Counted from the stretch's first letter, positions 1 to 8,040 are shown. The stretch: 64,000 nucleotides of DNA from Oceaniferula spumae (GCF_042849255.1 NZ_AP026866.1:930001-994000), one strand, 5' to 3'. Numbers and translations: made by a program. Notes: generated by a model not told the origin, from the sequence alone.

Positions 1-119
1 ACGTGGGTGTAGATTTCCGTTGTCCTCACATCCCCGTGGCCCAGTAACTCCTGAATCGTTCGCAAATCACAACCTGACTCTAACAAATGTGTGGCAAAAC
101 CGCGTAAAATGTTATACAT
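1..119 (-). pseudogene. integron-integrase-like tyrosine recombinase, C-terminal remnant (runs off left edge)
   Basis: Reading leftward from an ATG at 119-117, the frame gives GFATHLLESGCDLRTIQELL followed by GHGDVRTTEIYTHV. This is the conserved C-terminal block of tyrosine recombinases just before the catalytic tyrosine. The wording (RTIQELLGHxDVRTTEIYTHV) is closer to integron integrases than to the complete XerD in this window, which has RVIQDMLGHADIATTQIYTHV. Upstream of GFATH the HxLRH box is degraded to NILRG, and the homology stops at a direct repeat, so everything N-terminal is missing. The catalytic tyrosine may lie within the YTHV end, with the remainder beyond the edge. I read it as a truncated, non-functional intI. 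It points away from the two ORFs that follow, as intI does relative to its cassettes. A plain Xer-type fragment is the alternative. Confidence 0.7.
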
Positions 120-153
120 CACGCGGAACTTCGCGTAAAAGTTAGACATCACG
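101..153. repeat. two direct repeats with GTTRRRY-like cores; possible attI region
   Basis: Two 22-23 bp near-identical direct repeats lie at 101-123 and 132-153. Each starts CGCGTAAAA and ends ACATCACG. They differ mainly in the core: GTTATAC at 111-117 and GTTAGAC at 141-147. GTTAGAC fits the integron core consensus GTTRRRY. The pair sits between the intI-like fragment and the first rightward ORF, where attI is expected, and attI sites often carry direct repeats. The assignment to attI is an inference. Confidence 0.4.
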
Positions 154-357
154 ATCGAGAGTGCGCATGATATCAATTACACTGGAGATATGTATATTCG
201 GAAAAAGTAAATCAAAAAAATACCTTGTTACCCCCAATTTTTCCCATCACGATTCTTATAACTTGTAGGCTTTCGCACACTTGCGTAAGGTATCCTGATC
301 ATATCGTAACCAAAAGGTTCCGATATCAAGTCAACTAATTATACTGTTCGACCAAAA

Positions 358-1140
358 ATGAAACATCCGCTTGGAGACACTCCTCAGTTCGAGATTTCTC
401 CAGAGATGAGAAAGACGCTTTCCGATCTAGGGAAGCACATGAAGGCCGTGAACGCTCAGTTTGCTGAGGCGGGTGCCAAAATCGCGGCGGGCATCAAGCG
501 CATCAATGAAACCCTCCCAGAGAATGTAAGAGAGTTAGCTCGTCACGGATGGTTCATTTCATGGTGGCACACCCCGCTTCCTGCGCTCATCCCGGTTGCA
601 GATCTTTTTCGCTCAGGAAACGAGAAGGAAGGGAACGCTCAGTTGTGCCACCACTTCACCGAGATCTACGGGGAGATTACCAAGGACTTATTGGAGCGAT
701 ACCCACGACGCGCACCCATCCTGCAAAGCGCATTCGACGCACATGAGTCCGGATCTTTCGCTCTCTCGGTTCCGGTGTTTCTCGCGCAAGCTGACGGGAT
801 TGCTCGTGAGATGCTCGGAGTATCAGTTTACACCCGACGAGGCAATGTCCGGAAGACGATGCAAGAGGCAATTGAGAGAATTGATCCGCGCGGAATTGAC
901 GAGCCTATCTTGCGACTGATTCTGGAGGATTTACCGCTAACCGCATCCGACAATTCGCCCGACTTTAGGGCGGACTCCCTAAATCGGCATGCTATCTTAC
1001 ATGGCAACGATCTTGATTATCCGTCGAGTCTGAACTCACTCAAAGCAATATCGTGGTTGCAGTATGCTGCTCAGTTCGAGGAGACTGCGAAGATGGCACA
1101 GACAACAAAGGTCGAACAAGACGTCGATCTCAACACCTGA
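358..1140 (+). CDS. integron-cassette-like protein of unknown function with a HEPN-type R-x4-H motif
   Basis: A 260-residue soluble protein with no signal peptide. Residues 20-55 are Ala/Lys-rich and helical, and a Trp-rich stretch (WFISWWHTP) follows near residue 66. Near residue 215 the motif LNRHAILHGND is followed by SSLNSLKAISWL. An R-x4-H motif in a helical C-terminal domain is the hallmark of HEPN ribonucleases, and NRHxILHG followed by NSLKAISLL recurs in uncharacterised accessory-gene proteins, so a HEPN-like nuclease or toxin role is possible but unproven. The stop codon lies inside the ~92 bp inverted repeat that begins at 1128, as is usual for cassette genes. About 200 bp of AT-rich sequence without a clear ribosome binding site precede the start. 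No partner antitoxin is obvious unless the next ORF is one. Confidence 0.75.
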   Translation: MKHPLGDTPQFEISPEMRKTLSDLGKHMKAVNAQFAEAGAKIAAGIKRINETLPENVRELARHGWFISWWHTPLPALIPVADLFRSGNEKEGNAQLCHHFTEIYGEITKDLLERYPRRAPILQSAFDAHESGSFALSVPVFLAQADGIAREMLGVSVYTRRGNVRKTMQEAIERIDPRGIDEPILRLILEDLPLTASDNSPDFRADSLNRHAILHGNDLDYPSSLNSLKAISWLQYAAQFEETAKMAQTTKVEQDVDLNT

Positions 1141-1218
1141 CCCTTGGCGAGTCGAAAGCATCATGACCATTCAACCATCAACCCAGCAGTCGGAGTCCAC
1201 CCTCGGTCAGGTGTGAGA
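1128..1218. repeat. attC-like recombination site 1
   Basis: A 91 bp imperfect inverted repeat. Its outer arms read CTCAACACCTGACC and GGTCAGGTGTGAG, complementary apart from one extra base on the left arm. Inside are CGAGTCGA at 1148-1155 and a partly complementary GGAGTCC on the far side. CCTGACCC and CGAGTCGA sit 8 and 20 bases from the left end, exactly as in the second site at 1769. The central part (TCAACC..TCAACCC..AGTC) also matches that site. The left core TCTCAAC is one base off RYYYAAC, and the right core has lost a T (GTGTGAG), so the site may be inactive. Confidence 0.7.
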
Positions 1219-1781
1219 TGACTTTGACGTTCTCCCAAGAAATGCTCCCGCATGCTCACAAGGCCGATACAGAGCGCTTCATCACACGATACGGGGCAGG
1301 CCAAGGCTTTCGATTGGCTGGGGTCGATTTTCGATGGATCGCGTTCAAGCACGATCCAGAGATTAACAATGACAGCCACAATCGCCCCAATTCGTGTGGA
1401 GCTGCGATTTCAGTCAGCAGCGAAGACCTTGGTTTCGAGGTTGAGTTTCCGATCTGGACACAGGAGTGCGCCACGACCAACCCGAAATATCTCTACGATG
1501 ACCACAAGGTGGCGCTCTGGGATGTCTGGCATATCACGCACGGAGTTGTCTACGGAAGACACTTCCCAGGTCTCGAATCGCCGGAGCGACCACTCTTCAT
1601 TTGCCTCTATCGTGGCTATTGGGGAGATGCCAACCTGTTGCATACGTCGAACGTTGTTTCGCTAACCCAAAAGATTCTGACGCCTAGGAAGAGGCGCCGC
1701 CGAACCACTTTTGAGGAGGCCGTAGACTGGCCGAGCCAAAATCCAAAACGGGGAGAACAAGGCGCGGCACCCAACCCCTGA
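1218..1781 (+). CDS. second cassette ORF, unknown function
   Basis: A 187-residue protein I do not recognise. It is soluble, with aromatic-rich segments (VDFRWIAFKHD, WDVWHITHGVVYGRHFPG, CLYRGYWGD) and a basic tail RKRRRR near residue 160. There is no signal peptide or membrane segment. The start at 1218 abuts the end of the first attC-like site, and the stop lies inside the second, so the ORF fills one cassette. The last residues (APNP) are encoded by attC sequence. A later ATG at 1242 is also possible. The packing between two homologous recombination sites argues that it is a real mobile gene rather than a chance ORF. Confidence 0.65.
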   Translation: MTLTFSQEMLPHAHKADTERFITRYGAGQGFRLAGVDFRWIAFKHDPEINNDSHNRPNSCGAAISVSSEDLGFEVEFPIWTQECATTNPKYLYDDHKVALWDVWHITHGVVYGRHFPGLESPERPLFICLYRGYWGDANLLHTSNVVSLTQKILTPRKRRRRTTFEEAVDWPSQNPKRGEQGAAPNP

Positions 1782-1861
1782 CCCGCCGCGAGTCGACGAT
1801 TTTCAGATGAATATCAACCTCAACCCACAGTCAATGCGCGCCCTCTGGTCAGGGGTTGGTG
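1769..1861. repeat. attC-like recombination site 2
   Basis: A 93 bp imperfect inverted repeat. The left core ACCCAAC (1769-1775) matches the attC R'' consensus RYYYAAC. The arms AACCCCTGACC and GGTCAGGGGTT are perfectly complementary, and inner boxes CGCGAGTCGAC and GTCAATGCGCG are partly complementary. The right core GTTGGTG (1855-1861) keeps GTT but departs from GTTRRRY at the end. It is homologous along its length to the site at 1128. No further copy follows, so the array appears to end here. The next 200 bases hold no gene I can see. Confidence 0.75.
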
Positions 1862-2061
1862 CGCTTTGATGTTCTGACAGGAACTACAGATCCTGTGCGT
1901 AGGCTATAGCCACTGCAGACTATGTCACCCGTGCGGTACAGTTCTAAGCTGGTTTCGAAGATTCCGGTCATTTCAGAGACAAGCTCTAACATTAATCGAT
2001 TGACTACTTACATCTGTTTCACCCTCTCCGCAGTAGGACGAACTCACCCATCTCCAAAAAC

Positions 2062-3123
2062 ATGAAAACGTTACGACAGTTTTTTGCTCTATCATTCATC
2101 ATCTGCCCGTGTGTATTCGGGGAGAGTAAGACCGATCCAAACTCCACTTTCACCCTCGCCTTTGGCTCATGTGGTAATCAGAACCATCCTTTGCCGATCT
2201 TAAATGACGTGGTGAAACATCAGCCTGATGTGTTCATTTTCCTAGGAGATAACATCTATGGCGACACTGGAAATATGGATATTCTCCGGCAGAAATATCA
2301 GAAACTTGGAAACCAGCCATCGTACCAAAATCTGAAAAAACATACCGATATTTTAGCCGTTTGGGACGATCACGATTACGGCCAGAATGATGCTGGGAAA
2401 AACTATCCCCACAAGGAAGCCTCCAAGGAGATCTTTCTGGAGTTTTTCGAAGAGCCCAAAGACTCTGAGCGATACCAGCACAAGGGCATCTACCATTCAG
2501 TCTATCCAAAAGTCGGAGATAAAACCGTCCAGATCATTCTGCTAGACTGCCGCACCTTCAGGGATGACCTGGTCAGGGAGAAGCAGGTGACTAATTTAAG
2601 AGGACGCCACTTCTATCAACTGGAATACATACCTCACACCGACACGGCCAAGACCCTGCTGGGAGCGGAACAGTGGGAGTGGCTGGAAGCGGAGCTGAGG
2701 AAACCTGCTGATTGTCGCATTCTAGCTTCAGGAACTCAGTTCGGCATTGAGTATAATGGCTACGAAGCATGGGCGAACTTTCCACACGAACAGGAACGTC
2801 TCGTTCAACTGATCAAGAAAACGCAAGCCAACCATCTAGTTCTCATCAGCGGGGATATTCACTACGCGGAAATATCAAAATTCGAGCACTCGGACTGCTA
2901 CCCACTTTACGACATCACATCGAGTGGGCTCGCACAAACCTGGAAATTTGCGACACCAAATAAGAACCGCATTGAGGGCCCTATTATGGACAACCATTTC
3001 GGACTGCTGACCATTTCCCTTTCTGGTAATAACCCTCATCTCAAGTCTGAGATATGGGACCACCGAGGGAATCAGCGTGTTGAATTCACGATCCCCTTTC
3101 GAGACATTAGCTTCTCGAAATAG
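2062..3123 (+). CDS. PhoD-like metallophosphatase, secreted
   Basis: A 353-residue phosphodiesterase/phosphatase of the PhoD-like family. An N-terminal hydrophobic segment (residues 6-20, ending CVFGES) looks like a signal peptide, placing the enzyme in the periplasm or outside the cell. Metal-site motifs are visible in order: LAFGSCGNQ near residue 32, FLGDNIYGDT near 58, AVWDDHDYGQND near 97, and SGDIHYAE near 262. The length is somewhat short for PhoD, as in single-domain members. Expected chemistry is hydrolysis of phosphate mono- or diesters, with the substrate unknown. It stands alone, downstream of the cassette region, and looks like ordinary chromosomal sequence. Confidence 0.85.
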   Translation: MKTLRQFFALSFIICPCVFGESKTDPNSTFTLAFGSCGNQNHPLPILNDVVKHQPDVFIFLGDNIYGDTGNMDILRQKYQKLGNQPSYQNLKKHTDILAVWDDHDYGQNDAGKNYPHKEASKEIFLEFFEEPKDSERYQHKGIYHSVYPKVGDKTVQIILLDCRTFRDDLVREKQVTNLRGRHFYQLEYIPHTDTAKTLLGAEQWEWLEAELRKPADCRILASGTQFGIEYNGYEAWANFPHEQERLVQLIKKTQANHLVLISGDIHYAEISKFEHSDCYPLYDITSSGLAQTWKFATPNKNRIEGPIMDNHFGLLTISLSGNNPHLKSEIWDHRGNQRVEFTIPFRDISFSK

Positions 3124-3202
3124 TGAGCGTAGGCGAGTGCTTGTAGGCAACTAGAAAGAAAAACATTTCACATTCTACCGCCCACAGCACTCCTAGTTAT
3201 CC

Positions 3203-3760
3203 TTATCGCTTTGTTTGAGCTGTGCTTTTGTTTGCTGCGGCCAGCATTTTCTGGAGTTTGGCGACTTCTTGATGGAGCTCCTTGATGTCTTTTTTCATGT
3301 TTTCGATGACGGCTTTCTCTTGGCTCTCAGCCAGCCGGATTTTTTGTTTCTCATCATTTTCGCGTTGTCTCTTTTCAGCGGCGGCAAGTTTATCAAATTC
3401 GGTTTCCACGGCCGCGACTTTTTTCTCGGCAGCCCTTAATGCTTCAGCTGCTTTGTTGCGTTCTTCGAGCGCGCGTTTTTTTTGTTCGTTGAGTGCTTTC
3501 TTGTGAGCTGCTGCCTTCTCGGCGACCCGGGCCTTCTCGTTAGCTTCTTGCTTCTTGGCTTTTTCTTCGGCCTTGGATTTTTTGTTGCCTTTGTTTTCGT
3601 TGGCATTTTTGGCCTTTTCCTTTTGGGCTTGGCGCTTGGAGACTTTGGAAGATTCCTCTTTTTGATCGGGCGACGAAGGTTTCTGCTTTTTCGCGTAGGC
3701 GGTGTTGCTGAAGCCGATGAGGCAAACGGAGAGGACGATGGAGGGAAGTATAAGTTTCAT
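3203..3760 (-). CDS. secreted Lys/Ala/Glu-rich coiled-coil protein
   Basis: About 185 residues. From the ATG at 3760 the protein begins with a signal peptide (MKLILPSIVLSVCLIGFSN, then AYA-KK). The rest is almost entirely charged heptad-like sequence rich in K, A, E, Q and N, consistent with a long coiled coil in the periplasm. There is no enzymatic motif. An upstream in-frame start at 3790 would add ten residues before the signal peptide, so 3760 is preferred. Low-complexity proteins of this sort can be envelope spacers or scaffolds, but no function can be assigned. It is monocistronic and convergent with the PhoD-like gene. Confidence 0.6.
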   Translation of the reverse strand: MKLILPSIVLSVCLIGFSNTAYAKKQKPSSPDQKEESSKVSKRQAQKEKAKNANENKGNKKSKAEEKAKKQEANEKARVAEKAAAHKKALNEQKKRALEERNKAAEALRAAEKKVAAVETEFDKLAAAEKRQRENDEKQKIRLAESQEKAVIENMKKDIKELHQEVAKLQKMLAAANKSTAQTKR

Positions 3761-3921
3761 TGGGTTGTAGTGGGCGTGAATTAGGCCCATTTCAAAATAC
3801 GAGGTTTCTCGATGGCATCTTACAGCTATGAAATGAAACAGACTCCCCTCCCCACTTGGACTCCACTTGAGATTATTCGGTTGAGTTAGTATTTGCTTGA
3901 ACCATATAATCTCGCATTCGA

Positions 3922-4626
3922 ATGAACCCCTTTTCTCGCGCGCTTACTGACTATCACTCTGGCTGCCATGACACCGTTTTTGTCATCCGCCGTGATGATG
4001 GCTACGAGCAAACTGTTCCGGTTGCTCCGTTCTTCGACAGCGAGAATTTTCCACCATTGGAAAGTCGAGCGCTGGATGAATGTCGGGGAAGAGTTCTCGA
4101 TGTCGGCAGTGCTGCAGGAAGGCACTCGCTGGAACTTTTAAGGAGAGGCATGAAGGTCACGTCTTTGGACATTCTGCCTGAGATGGAAGCGATCATGAAA
4201 GATCGTGGATTGTCCGATGTGGTGATTGCCGATATTTTCACGTTCTCTGGCGAGCGATACGACACACTGCTGATGTTGATGAACGGTATCGGTATGACAG
4301 CCACGTTTGATGGTCTGCTTCAATTCCTTAGGCACGCACATAACCTCATTGCTCCGGGAGGTCAGATTGTATGTGATTCGATCGATGTCGGGGTGACCAA
4401 GAACCCTCAGCACGTAGTCTACCGAGAGCGCAATTTGGCGTCTGGACGATTGCCTGGCCAGCAGGTCTTCACGATAGAATATGACGGCGAGCCTCCCATC
4501 CAATTTGACTGGTTGCACATTGATTTTCAGACCTTGTCCAAAGCTTGTGATGAGACAGGCTGGAAAGCCGACCTCCTTAGTTCTGAAGAAGGTGGCCATT
4601 ACCTGTGCAGGCTGGCCGAGGGCTGA
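3922..4626 (+). CDS. class I SAM-dependent methyltransferase
   Basis: A 234-residue cytosolic protein with the Rossmann-type AdoMet site. Motif I (GRVLDVGSAAGRHSLELLRR) lies near residues 55-75, the acidic end of strand 2 (SLDI) near 80, IADIF near 99, and a motif IV/post region (LLMLMNGIGM) near 115. A later strand reads LIAPGGQIVCDS. This is the small-molecule type of methyltransferase; the acceptor cannot be told from the sequence. The next gene, an RluA-type pseudouridine synthase, follows in the same direction after about 140 bases and may be co-transcribed, but a functional link is not shown. Confidence 0.8.
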   Translation: MNPFSRALTDYHSGCHDTVFVIRRDDGYEQTVPVAPFFDSENFPPLESRALDECRGRVLDVGSAAGRHSLELLRRGMKVTSLDILPEMEAIMKDRGLSDVVIADIFTFSGERYDTLLMLMNGIGMTATFDGLLQFLRHAHNLIAPGGQIVCDSIDVGVTKNPQHVVYRERNLASGRLPGQQVFTIEYDGEPPIQFDWLHIDFQTLSKACDETGWKADLLSSEEGGHYLCRLAEG

Positions 4627-4767
4627 AATGCCCCCCTATCAAATCATTCTCTATTGGGCTGGCAGGTGTGTGCTGTTTGCTCTACGTTCAGGCATCATCA
4701 CCTTTGCCTGCTGAGTGGATTCTTGTTCATGGCTGGTGTCGGTCACTCATCTTTCATCCAAGATCCG

Positions 4768-5484
4768 ATGCCTAAAAAAGCCAAACCATTCAAGCCGGTC
4801 CCTAAACGTTTTCACCCCGGCAGTCTGCCGATTTTATATGAGGATCATGATATCCTCGTTGTGGACAAACCAAGCGGACTCCTAACAGTGAGCACCGACC
4901 GCGAGAGTGACAGGACGGCTTTTGCCTATTTGATGGACTACGTGCGCAAAGGACAGGCCAAGTCGCGGAGTCGGGTCTTTATCGTCCATCGTCTTGATCG
5001 TGAAACGTCTGGCCTCTTGGTCTTTGCCAAGTCTGAAGAGTCGAAACGCTGGCTGCAGCAAGAGTGGGCGGAGTTTAACAAAACCTACTTCGCCGTGGTG
5101 CGAGGTCATCTCGCTGAGAAGAGTGGTGTTTTTTCATCCTACCTCGCTGAGAACGGCGTGCATAAAATGGTTTCGGTGAAGTCCTCAGACTTAGGAAAGC
5201 TGGCAAAAACCGCCTACAAGGTGATCAAAGAAAGTAAGGCATACAGCCTTCTGGAAATTGAGTTAATGTCAGGGAAAAAGCACCAAATCAGAGTGCATTT
5301 ATCCGATCAGGGACATGCCGTGGTGGGCGACAAAAAATACGGCCAAGATGAAAAGGGAACCAAACGTCTGATGCTACACGCAGGTTCTCTAACTATTAAA
5401 CATCCCTACACCGAAGAATGGATGACATTTTCAAGCAATGCTCCTCATTATTTTGATGCCTTGATGAAGGGGCCTAACGCGTAA
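4768..5484 (+). CDS. RluA-family pseudouridine synthase
   Basis: About 238 residues from the ATG at 4768, which gives a basic N-terminus (MPKKAKPFKPVPKRF). Upstream in-frame starts at 4654 and 4729 are less typical. Family motifs: ILYEDHDILVVDKPSGLL near residue 22, and the catalytic-aspartate loop VHRLDRETSGLLVFAK near residue 75. The C-terminal block is KKHQIRVHLSDQGHAVVGD followed by KRLMLHAGSLTI. The enzyme isomerises a uridine in rRNA or tRNA to pseudouridine. No S4 domain is seen, so it resembles the compact RluA/TruC type. The exact target is unknown. Confidence 0.88.
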   Translation: MPKKAKPFKPVPKRFHPGSLPILYEDHDILVVDKPSGLLTVSTDRESDRTAFAYLMDYVRKGQAKSRSRVFIVHRLDRETSGLLVFAKSEESKRWLQQEWAEFNKTYFAVVRGHLAEKSGVFSSYLAENGVHKMVSVKSSDLGKLAKTAYKVIKESKAYSLLEIELMSGKKHQIRVHLSDQGHAVVGDKKYGQDEKGTKRLMLHAGSLTIKHPYTEEWMTFSSNAPHYFDALMKGPNA

Positions 5485-5515
5485 GCGATTCCTAGTGGAA
5501 GATTGATCTCGCGCA

Positions 5516-6922
5516 TTATTTTACACCGGCTGGGGTTTGTTTCGCAGCTTTGACCCGTTTTTCTAACATGGCAGCCAATTCTGCGATCTGCTTTTTGTAG
5601 TTGGGGTCTTTTGCCAGGTTTTTCATTTCCTTGGGATCAGTCTGATGATCGTAAAACTCGATGGCTTTAGCGTCTTTCTGTTTCCATTCAGTATAGCGAT
5701 AGCGCTCGGTGCGGAGACTGAAGTCATCTACATTCAACTGAGTAAGAGCGCTTGTTCTCGGAGTCGCGTCAGGATCATCTAACACGGGAGCTTGGTTGAT
5801 GCCTTGGAGGTAGCTGGGGGCCGTGAGTCCGGCTAGGGCGGCGACGGTCGGGTAGATATCAAGCATTTCGGCAGGGGTGTTGGTTTTGATCCCCTTCTTG
5901 GACTGACCGGGAGCAGCGATGATCAAGGGAACCCGAGTGCCTTGGTCTAGCAGGCTGCGTTTTTGCCAATGTCCATGCTCACCCATGTGATAGCCGTGGT
6001 CTGAGGTAAAAACGACGATGGTGTTCTTAGCCAATCCGGTTTCCTCCAGCGCATCGAGGATTCGGCCGATCTGGGCATCTGCAAAGCTGATAGATGCGTG
6101 GTAGCCTTGGATCGCCTGACGTGCGAGTTCCGGCTTGAGATTGATTTGTTCCTTCTTAGTTTGAAGGGTTTTCACCGCCGCTTTGGGGATGGTTTGGAAA
6201 TATCCTTCCGGCACAGTGGGAACTTCGATTTGATCTACCGGATAGAGATCGAAATATTTTTTAGGAGCTACAAAGGGGGTGTGAGGACGGTAAAGGCCCA
6301 CAGCCATGAAGAATGGAGTCTTGTCAGCGGCATGTTTTTTCAATCTCGCCACAGCCTCGGTGGCAGCGATGCCATCAGTCTGTTCTTCATCAGTCCCCTC
6401 GGCCGCCAACCAGCTCAGAGTGGCGCCGTATTGCCCTTTCTTGAGGGTGAAAATTTTCTTCTCCTCAGTCTTGTCGCGACCGATGGGATTGAACACATCA
6501 CTCCATGAAGCTGGATCATCATGGCCATTGGTGCCAATGGCTTTGGGAACGTTGTAGTGGTAGATCTTTCCGATGCGGGTGGCGGTGTAGCCATTATTCT
6601 TAAAGAGCTGACTCATGGTGACCACCTTGGGTGTGTTTTTCCGGATCAAGATATTGTTACCGCGGATTTGTGTCTGATCCGGATAAAGACTGGTCATGAA
6701 CGATGCTCTGCTCGGGCCGCAAAGCGAGTATTGGCAATGAGCATTGGAGAACAAGGTGCCACGTGCGGCGAGTTTATCGATGTTCGGAGTTTTCACCTGT
6801 GGGTGACCATAGCTACCCAAATCACAGTTCAAGTCATCACAGATGATGAATAGCACATTGGGCTTATCAGCAGCCAGGCTGCTGATGGAGCAAACGAGGG
6901 GTATGAGCAGAGATCGAATCAT
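5516..6922 (-). CDS. sulfatase (iduronate-2-sulfatase-like), secreted
   Basis: About 468 residues from the ATG at 6922. A GTG at 6940 would add six residues ahead of the signal peptide MIRSLLIPLVCSISSLAA. Metal-binding start: NVLFIICDDLNCDLGSYG. The formylglycine site CGPSRASFMTS near residue 75 has the C-x-P-S-R motif, so the Cys would be converted to formylglycine by a maturase not present in this window. Later motifs include FTSDHGYHMGEHGHWQKRSL near residue 325. The family (arylsulfatase S1, S1_7-like) removes sulfate esters, typically from marine or mucin polysaccharides. No glycosidase sits beside it, so the substrate is open. Confidence 0.9.
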   Translation of the reverse strand: MIRSLLIPLVCSISSLAADKPNVLFIICDDLNCDLGSYGHPQVKTPNIDKLAARGTLFSNAHCQYSLCGPSRASFMTSLYPDQTQIRGNNILIRKNTPKVVTMSQLFKNNGYTATRIGKIYHYNVPKAIGTNGHDDPASWSDVFNPIGRDKTEEKKIFTLKKGQYGATLSWLAAEGTDEEQTDGIAATEAVARLKKHAADKTPFFMAVGLYRPHTPFVAPKKYFDLYPVDQIEVPTVPEGYFQTIPKAAVKTLQTKKEQINLKPELARQAIQGYHASISFADAQIGRILDALEETGLAKNTIVVFTSDHGYHMGEHGHWQKRSLLDQGTRVPLIIAAPGQSKKGIKTNTPAEMLDIYPTVAALAGLTAPSYLQGINQAPVLDDPDATPRTSALTQLNVDDFSLRTERYRYTEWKQKDAKAIEFYDHQTDPKEMKNLAKDPNYKKQIAELAAMLEKRVKAAKQTPAGVK

Positions 6923-7090
6923 GATGAAAGCATCCTGCACCGAGCCAAAAGTCTGTCCAGCATGATGATTCTATCCGCAATTTTTTCTATCCTCCTCACT
7001 TTTAGCGTGCCAGCTCCATCCGCTTGCGTTTATATGGAAGACAACTATTACTAACGTCTCTGTTAGACGGCATTTAACTCAATCCACATT

Positions 7091-7492
7091 ATGAACAAAG
7101 AACGCAATCCAGTCGGTTGGTTCGAAATCTATGTTTCCGACATGGACCGAGCCAAGAAATTCTACGAAACCATGCTCGATGTCACCCTCGAGCCATTACC
7201 CAGCCCTGATGCATCTGTCGAAATGGTCGCCTTCCCCATGCTCGCACCTGATGACTGTGGTGGCGAAGCACCGGGCGCGCCGGGTGCCCTGGCCAAGATG
7301 GAAGGCATGTCGCCGGGCGGCAGTGGCACACTTGTCTATTTCTCATGTCTCGATTGTGCGGATGACGAGAGCCGTGTGGCCACTGCTGGTGGACAAGTGA
7401 TCAAACCCAAATTCTCTATCGGCGAATACGGTTTCATCTCATTGGTCATGGATACCGAGGGCAATATGGTCGGTCTTCACTCAACGAGCTAA
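7091..7492 (+). CDS. VOC family (glyoxalase-like) protein
   Basis: A 133-residue single vicinal-oxygen-chelate fold. The typical opening NPVGWFEIYVSDMDRAKKFY is followed by FYETMLDV, and the closing strand is GFISLVMDTEGNMVGLHS. The family includes dioxygenases, glyoxalases and many small-molecule binders. The candidate metal ligands are not well enough conserved here to choose between them. It is monocistronic, with an AT-rich upstream region and no Shine-Dalgarno match before the ATG. Confidence 0.85.
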   Translation: MNKERNPVGWFEIYVSDMDRAKKFYETMLDVTLEPLPSPDASVEMVAFPMLAPDDCGGEAPGAPGALAKMEGMSPGGSGTLVYFSCLDCADDESRVATAGGQVIKPKFSIGEYGFISLVMDTEGNMVGLHSTS

Positions 7493-7662
7493 GCCATCAA
7501 TCAAGTGTAGCGATTCTGATGTATCCTGTTGGTCTTGGCACATAACTTCCAAACCGGTCTACTTCTAATACCCTGTAGGGTTGACTTGCTTCCGCGAAAT
7601 AAGCACACTACATAACTGAAATTAATTCGATCACTATTCCAAACATCTAGCACCATACTATT

Positions 7663-8040
7663 ATGAAAAAACATCTAACCATTCTAGCCGCCCTGTTTCT
7701 TTGTCTCTCATGCTCTTCTATTTCCGCTAGTGTTAGCAACTACATCGGCAAGGTAGGTAAGTCTGAATTGAGAGCCAGCCTGACCTATTACAGAAACGGC
7801 ACAGTCAAAGGATCTTATACTTCCATGAGAACCGGAAAACGCTACCTGCTACAAGGGAATAATTTCCAAGAGGGCCGATTATCTCTCAAAGAATATACTT
7901 ACAACCCTCGCAAGGATGGTTGGTATCCTACTGCCCAAGTTTATCTCTACAAACAACGCAACAAGGGCAGAATCGTGTGGTCTGGTACTATGAAAAACTA
8001 TGACGGCCGCAACGTGCACATGTACTTGGTGAAGAGGTAA
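7663..8040 (+). CDS. small secreted protein, probable lipoprotein
   Basis: 125 residues. An N-terminal signal (MKKHLTILAALFLCLSC) ends in a possible lipobox (CLSC), so the mature protein may be lipid-anchored. A signal peptidase I site near ISAS is the alternative. The body is a short beta-rich, Tyr/Gly/Lys-rich domain (NYIGKVGKSELRASLTYYRN, then SGTMKNYDGRNVHMYLV). It resembles small repeat-less sheets that measure or bind, but no family is recognised. A good rho-independent terminator follows at 8078. Confidence 0.65.
   Translation: MKKHLTILAALFLCLSCSSISASVSNYIGKVGKSELRASLTYYRNGTVKGSYTSMRTGKRYLLQGNNFQEGRLSLKEYTYNPRKDGWYPTAQVYLYKQRNKGRIVWSGTMKNYDGRNVHMYLVKR

Noticed and set aside
2010..2025. 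Possible parS-like TGTTTCAC near the PhoD gene
   Set aside because: Only half of the TGTTTCACGTGAAACA palindrome is present; no second half follows.
3215..3784. Plus-strand ORFs opposite the Lys/Ala-rich gene
   Set aside because: Phe/Leu-rich shadows of a low-complexity coding strand; no start context or domain.
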